64,000 nt of DNA from Dipylidium caninum (Eukaryota > Platyhelminthes > Cestoda > Cyclophyllidea > Dipylidiidae), in NCBI GenBank assembly GCA_017562135.1, contig QEYB01000921.1, forward strand, positions 620,001-684,000. Reading direction: 5' to 3'. A program made the position numbers and the translations under genes. Under the pieces are notes generated by a model, which was not told the origin of the DNA, did not search any database, and was given only the letters and a program-made list of their open reading frames with translations. Positions 59,869 through 64,000 of the stretch are shown here, piece after piece. Position 1 is the stretch's first letter. Each line of letters starts with the position of its first letter.

Positions 59869-61857
59869 TCAGATGCGCCACCGTGGACGCGGTTTACTTT
59901 TATTATTTGGTGCTGAAGTGTCTTTAGCTGAAAGTGTAGTGTTTCTCTGTTTAACCACGGCAAGAACCGGTTTCGGACTGGGGGTTTTCGCTGATCGCGC
60001 TCTTCTTGTCACCGACTTCTTGTCCGGTGTCGGTAGGCTTGTTTTTGGTCTCGCCGCAAGGCTATCGTCAACACTGACACGTTTGACAACACGTGGTGCC
60101 CTGGACTGGTGGCCTTTCGAGTCCCCCTGCTGTTCCCCACCACAAGGGGCGAGGCTTTCGCCAGGCGCGGGATTTCGGGATCGTGGGAGCAGCGGGTTTG
60201 ACGGTTTTCCGGTGGTTGGCTCACCACTCCCAGTGTCGCCGCATTGTTTAGCCTCGACAAAAGTTACATGGTTCTCAGCGGTGAGAGCAGACTTGATCGC
60301 CTTGGTTTGTGGCTTTCCTGCAGAAACTGGTGCAGTTGCGGGTTTTTCGCATTGGTCGCTGGCTGGTACCAGCGTTGGATCTTGTTCCTTCAGTGTGTTG
60401 CATGCTTTATCATCCAATAGGCCACGAGTGAGCGCAATCTTTTTTAACTCCATGCGTATTTCATGAGCTTTTTGGGGCTCCAACATGTAGGAGTCGAAGT
60501 GGTCCTCGCTGAGGATGTTAATCTCCTCGCTGCACGACTTCCAACTTGTGTTTGGTATCTGTTGCGCCAGTTCGGTGCCCAACTCAATCCACTGGGGCCA
60601 GAGGGTGGTTGTCGGATCCACGTGTGACGGGGGAAAAATAAAATTCTCCAACATTTTGGTGTCAGTCAGAGCCTCGATTAGCACCTTCGCAAGTCGTTGA
60701 TAAGGCTTGAAAAGGCATCTATTTTTCAACCTGTTGAGCCAAATAACTAAGAAGGCAAAGCACTCATCGCGGTCAATGGCAATTCCACGTCTCGCCTCCT
60801 CCGCCTCGGATGTTGGCAATAGTGGAATGTCGAACAAAGACACCCTTTGCGCGGACTGTTGACGTTTCATTGCCGTCCGTCCTGGTCCGATATTATTGTA
60901 GTCAGCAGGTCCAGTTGGCATTGCCTCATGCTTAAAAAAGCCCAATTTCCCTAGAATTTCTAACACGTCAATCAACCGATTAGCACAGTTCACATATGCT
61001 CGACTGATTCCGCGCCGACAAACACGTCTGAAAAGGGAGAACCACACAGTCGTCCACTTCCCCCCATCATTGTACGTGTAAACGTCATAAGTCATTACGT
61101 TGTAGAAGCATCTGCCGGAGGGTCCAGGCGAGGCGAGCGACATGAGGAGGTGGACTACGTCGAATCCGGGTCGAGTTACCATGAGACGAAGTGCGTATTC
61201 AATTAGGTCAGTCGTCCAGTATGTTCTTTGGCTTGACGATGCAATATGATCGACATACCTTATCCGGTCGTGCGGATCAAGACCGCCTTCCAGCATTTCA
61301 GTTATTCCAGTGTAGAATTCCCTTCTCAGGGCGAGCACAATAGGGCATGTGGTAAAGTAGTCGTCATGACCGTAAAAGCCACGTTCCGGTTTAAATCTTT
61401 TGGCATAGCAAGTTGCGTTTACATCGACGTGCTGACGGGCAAAGGAGTTCAGACGAGCTCCACTGTTATCAAGCAAAATTCTAACAACGGATTTGCGTCC
61501 AAAGTATACGGCTATGGCGAGCGGTGTCAAAAAGAGGATAGTTTTCATTGAGTATGCGGATAAATGGGAAACCTCCTTCGTGCTGACATACTTATCAGGC
61601 TGGTCGAGTACTTCGAAGTGCGCAGAGAGTACATATGGATGCGAGTTGGCGAAATTAACTAGGTGCTGCAATCCATTGCGTCGGCCCATTTGATTGATCA
61701 CCCACCTGGTGAGTTCATGATCTTCAGGGTAGTACTTTGGCAACTTGAAGGTGAGTGGTGACATGGGCGGGTGTTGGGGGACTACGGCGCCGTCCCTTTC
61801 GACGATTAGGCGCGGCCGACTCTCGTGGCTCGAGCAGATCTCCACCGCATTCCTCAT
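59869..61857 (-). CDS. Ankyrin-repeat-like protein, 662 residues, intronless CDS
   Basis: One open frame of 663 codons, by far the longest in the window, starting at the ATG at 61857. About residues 128-153 read TPLAIAVYFGRKSVVRILLD with NSGARLN, a clear ankyrin consensus; a second, weaker unit follows with CPIVLALRREFYTGITEMLE and GGLDPHDR. The middle has repeated aromatic and Cys-rich helical stretches I cannot assign. The last 170 residues are basic, Ser/Pro/Lys-rich and probably disordered. No TM segment or signal peptide. A minus-strand TATA box and GTAAGT donor near 62.7 kb could supply a spliced 5' leader, and AATAAA lies 62 bp after the stop. I do not recognise the family; scaffold or adaptor function is only what ankyrin repeats suggest. 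Confidence 0.75.
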   Translation of the reverse strand: MRNAVEICSSHESRPRLIVERDGAVVPQHPPMSPLTFKLPKYYPEDHELTRWVINQMGRRNGLQHLVNFANSHPYVLSAHFEVLDQPDKYVSTKEVSHLSAYSMKTILFLTPLAIAVYFGRKSVVRILLDNSGARLNSFARQHVDVNATCYAKRFKPERGFYGHDDYFTTCPIVLALRREFYTGITEMLEGGLDPHDRIRYVDHIASSSQRTYWTTDLIEYALRLMVTRPGFDVVHLLMSLASPGPSGRCFYNVMTYDVYTYNDGGKWTTVWFSLFRRVCRRGISRAYVNCANRLIDVLEILGKLGFFKHEAMPTGPADYNNIGPGRTAMKRQQSAQRVSLFDIPLLPTSEAEEARRGIAIDRDECFAFLVIWLNRLKNRCLFKPYQRLAKVLIEALTDTKMLENFIFPPSHVDPTTTLWPQWIELGTELAQQIPNTSWKSCSEEINILSEDHFDSYMLEPQKAHEIRMELKKIALTRGLLDDKACNTLKEQDPTLVPASDQCEKPATAPVSAGKPQTKAIKSALTAENHVTFVEAKQCGDTGSGEPTTGKPSNPLLPRSRNPAPGESLAPCGGEQQGDSKGHQSRAPRVVKRVSVDDSLAARPKTSLPTPDKKSVTRRARSAKTPSPKPVLAVVKQRNTTLSAKDTSAPNNKSKPRPRWRI

Positions 61858-64000
61858 TGTTCACGGCTATCGCATGCAATTGGGAATCAGGTAGGTGCTC
61901 CACGTTTTGCCCTGATTTGGTTATTGATTTTCGCACATTTAAAAAATCGGCCCGCAACTTGTCGAAGTAGCGGCGGAGTCGCCGAAATTGCCGTGCAACG
62001 GGCTTGTTTTAATTCACAGGGTTGCCAGCACTGGCTTTAATTTTATCAAAAAGAGGGCTGTTGTGGAGGGAAAAAATCTCTCGCCTTGGTAAGAGATATT
62101 GAAAACTATTCGTTTTACTTTTTCTCCCCACCAATAATTGTCTTGAGTAATAGTTTCTGAAGTGTCAAATTTTTAGGATTTTTGCGGATTAGGATTGGCC
62201 TTGGGGAAACAATAAATTCACCGTGAACTAACCTATTGGCCTGTAAAGTCAACAATACTCGTGAAGTAAAGTAAGCAAAAGCAAAATCGTATTTTATGCC
62301 CAGTTAAAGTGAATCAGATAAAACAAAGGCGCTCATGAATTTTAGAGATTCAACAATTCAATTGGAGAGAATAATCTAACAACATAGATTTCTCCTACTC
62401 TAAAAACGGGCCACAGGTGGAAAATTCTTCACTTGCTATACGCCAAAGTGAGGTATGAATTTAAGAATCAGCAAGTAAAACCATTTCATATTGGAATTAC
62501 TTAAGTATGCAGTTGAAATTGCTAGGAATGCGTGATTTAAACGAAAAGCTAAATTTCCCTCATATGAAACATGTGAGTTAAAAGCGAGATGTACACCTCG
62601 AACTTTGTCAAGGTGAAATAATTCACACCACGCCCTCTTTCCATTAGCGAGTACACAAGACAACTCTGGCATTTACTTACCTCAGTTCACCCACTTAATG
62701 TCCTCTCTCTGAGGGGCGAGGATTTTATATAATACTTTCTAGGAGGGTGAAATAGGCTGAGTGGTGGTGGTGGTCATCGTTAATTATCAGAAGACAACCG
62801 TTATAACCTTGTGCTCTAATTGACACGGACGTCCGTTCACCATGTATGTCAGTCGATTTGTGCCTTCTGAAGTTGACTAAAAATTATTTTTTCCGTATAG
62901 ACTAAAAGTGGCCCGGATCTAAGGCTGGAGAGAAAAGTTGAGTCGGGGGCAGCAAAAAGGCACTAAAATCGTCATATGGATTGAAGATGGTGATTGAGAT
63001 TTGTCATCGTTGATGGAGTTTTTCGCGGAAGACGCCCTTGTATGTTGGACCGTCCTGTAGATTACCACAAAACTTAAAGACAGGAATGACATTAATTTAG
63101 ACCAATTGGCACTTGTGACCTCAACATGCCGATTGGTAGAAAGTCCCAAATAAGTGCCTTCTTCATCTGCTCGGGCTGATACATTGCCATTTTGATCATT
63201 CGATTACTCTTTTTCTTCACGAGAACTTTGTATTGACATTTTTATCGTCAAACTCACAAAGAACTGTTTTAAACCAAGCCTAACCGAAAGGATGTTGAGG
63301 GGTATATGTTTTGATAATTACACGTGCATTGCAATAAACAGACTAATCAAACATAATATCTAATCTAAGATTCGCATCAACAAGTACATTAAAAATGAAG
63401 CCCGCATTAAATCAGCAATAAGTTCTACTCCACTTTTCAAAGAATTCCTAATTACTTCCCAAAATTACTGTCTGTCCATTTAGGAAAAAAAACAACTCAA
63501 CAATGAGTTTAATTTAGATGCTATCTGAGGTTTTACGTAGGATTGGTCCACCGAAAATAGGATGACAATAGTTTGCGAAGGCATTCTTATAAATTTAAGT
63601 ATAAACTTTCGCTTGATCATGAAGACCTGGGTCGAAACACAACTATTTCGACGCTTTTTTGAAAGAGATTAGCACGATCCACTATTTATTTTCATGTCAA
63701 TCAGCAGGGTATGAACAACTTTCCCATTCACTGAGATTGGTATCTATTGGATTGTTTGGAGAAAGTAATCTAGCCATGAGGAAAGAATGAGAGCAATTAT
63801 ACAGACCCTCCAGAATGAAGAAACTAGATATATTATCTGCTTCTGTAAGACAGGCCTTTTTAATGTACCGCAACCGGGATTATGGCAACAATAGACTCCA
63901 ATTTTCTAGGCAATTGGAAAGACCTGATTCGACGTGAACCTCATTAACTAAATGTAATTTGATATGAGATATCAATTCAGTTCACTACTTTGTGTTTGAA
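61858..64000. other. Upstream region of the ankyrin-like gene
   Basis: No other gene recognised. The minus strand carries TATATAAAA at 62723-62731 and CTGAG|GTAAGT at about 62681; an acceptor-like GCGATAG lies about 9 bp before the ATG at 61857. From 62.8 kb on the sequence is AT-rich with only short, unsupported frames. Confidence 0.5.
62723..62731 (-). promoter_or_regulatory. Possible promoter of the ankyrin-like gene
   Basis: TATATAAAA read on the minus strand, followed about 40 bp later by a strong GTAAGT donor. This suggests a short 5' UTR exon and an intron of about 800 bp before the CDS. No transcript evidence. Confidence 0.35.

Overview
The window is animal nuclear DNA: split genes with GT-AG introns, many of only 31-40 nt, AATAAA poly(A) signals, TATA-type promoters, and two head-to-tail gene pairs only 100-130 bp apart. 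The compact introns, a DM9 protein, no sign of bacterial gene layout and the overall style suggest a parasitic flatworm, most likely a tapeworm. The species call is inference.

Layout. (1) 3.6-15.1 kb: two convergent, nearly isostructural SLC28 concentrative nucleoside transporter genes (+ strand 3640-9464, - strand 15030-11677), each with a TATA promoter. (2) 17.6-18.3 kb: Ran GTPase on the - strand, with a one-base break in this sequence. (3) 21.1-21.9 kb: a two-repeat DM9 protein. (4) 23.1-25.1 kb: an RBM7-like RRM protein followed after 101 bp by NUBP2/Cfd1, a candidate trans-spliced unit. (5) 26.2-27.8 kb: three internal exons of an AP-1 sigma adaptin. (6) 31.0-35.5 kb: an NHE6/7/9-type organellar Na+/H+ exchanger with micro-introns. 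(7) 37.3-39.1 kb: a decayed coiled-coil sequence. (8) 48.5-45.1 kb, - strand: a RAP1 (TERF2IP)-like telomere protein with Myb and RCT regions and probably a BRCT. (9) 44.9-39.2 kb, - strand: a BRD8-like NuA4/TIP60 subunit that ends without a bromodomain. (10) 49.9-57.1 kb: a full-length glucose-6-phosphate dehydrogenase in ten exons, one intron being GC-AG. (11) 58.2-57.8 kb, - strand: a small single-pass membrane protein. (12) 61.9-59.9 kb, - strand: a 662-residue ankyrin-like protein with an intronless CDS.

Most genes are unrelated housekeeping functions: nucleoside salvage, pentose-phosphate NADPH, nuclear transport, RNA surveillance, cytosolic Fe-S assembly, vesicle coats, endosomal pH, telomere and chromatin. 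The nucleoside transporter pair is the one clear local duplication; it fits the reliance of parasitic flatworms on nucleoside salvage.

The most notable observations are the RAP1 homologue, the unusual substrate-selectivity residues of both transporters, the two close tandem gene pairs, and several one-base frame breaks at short G or C runs in otherwise conserved genes, which look more like sequence errors than gene death.
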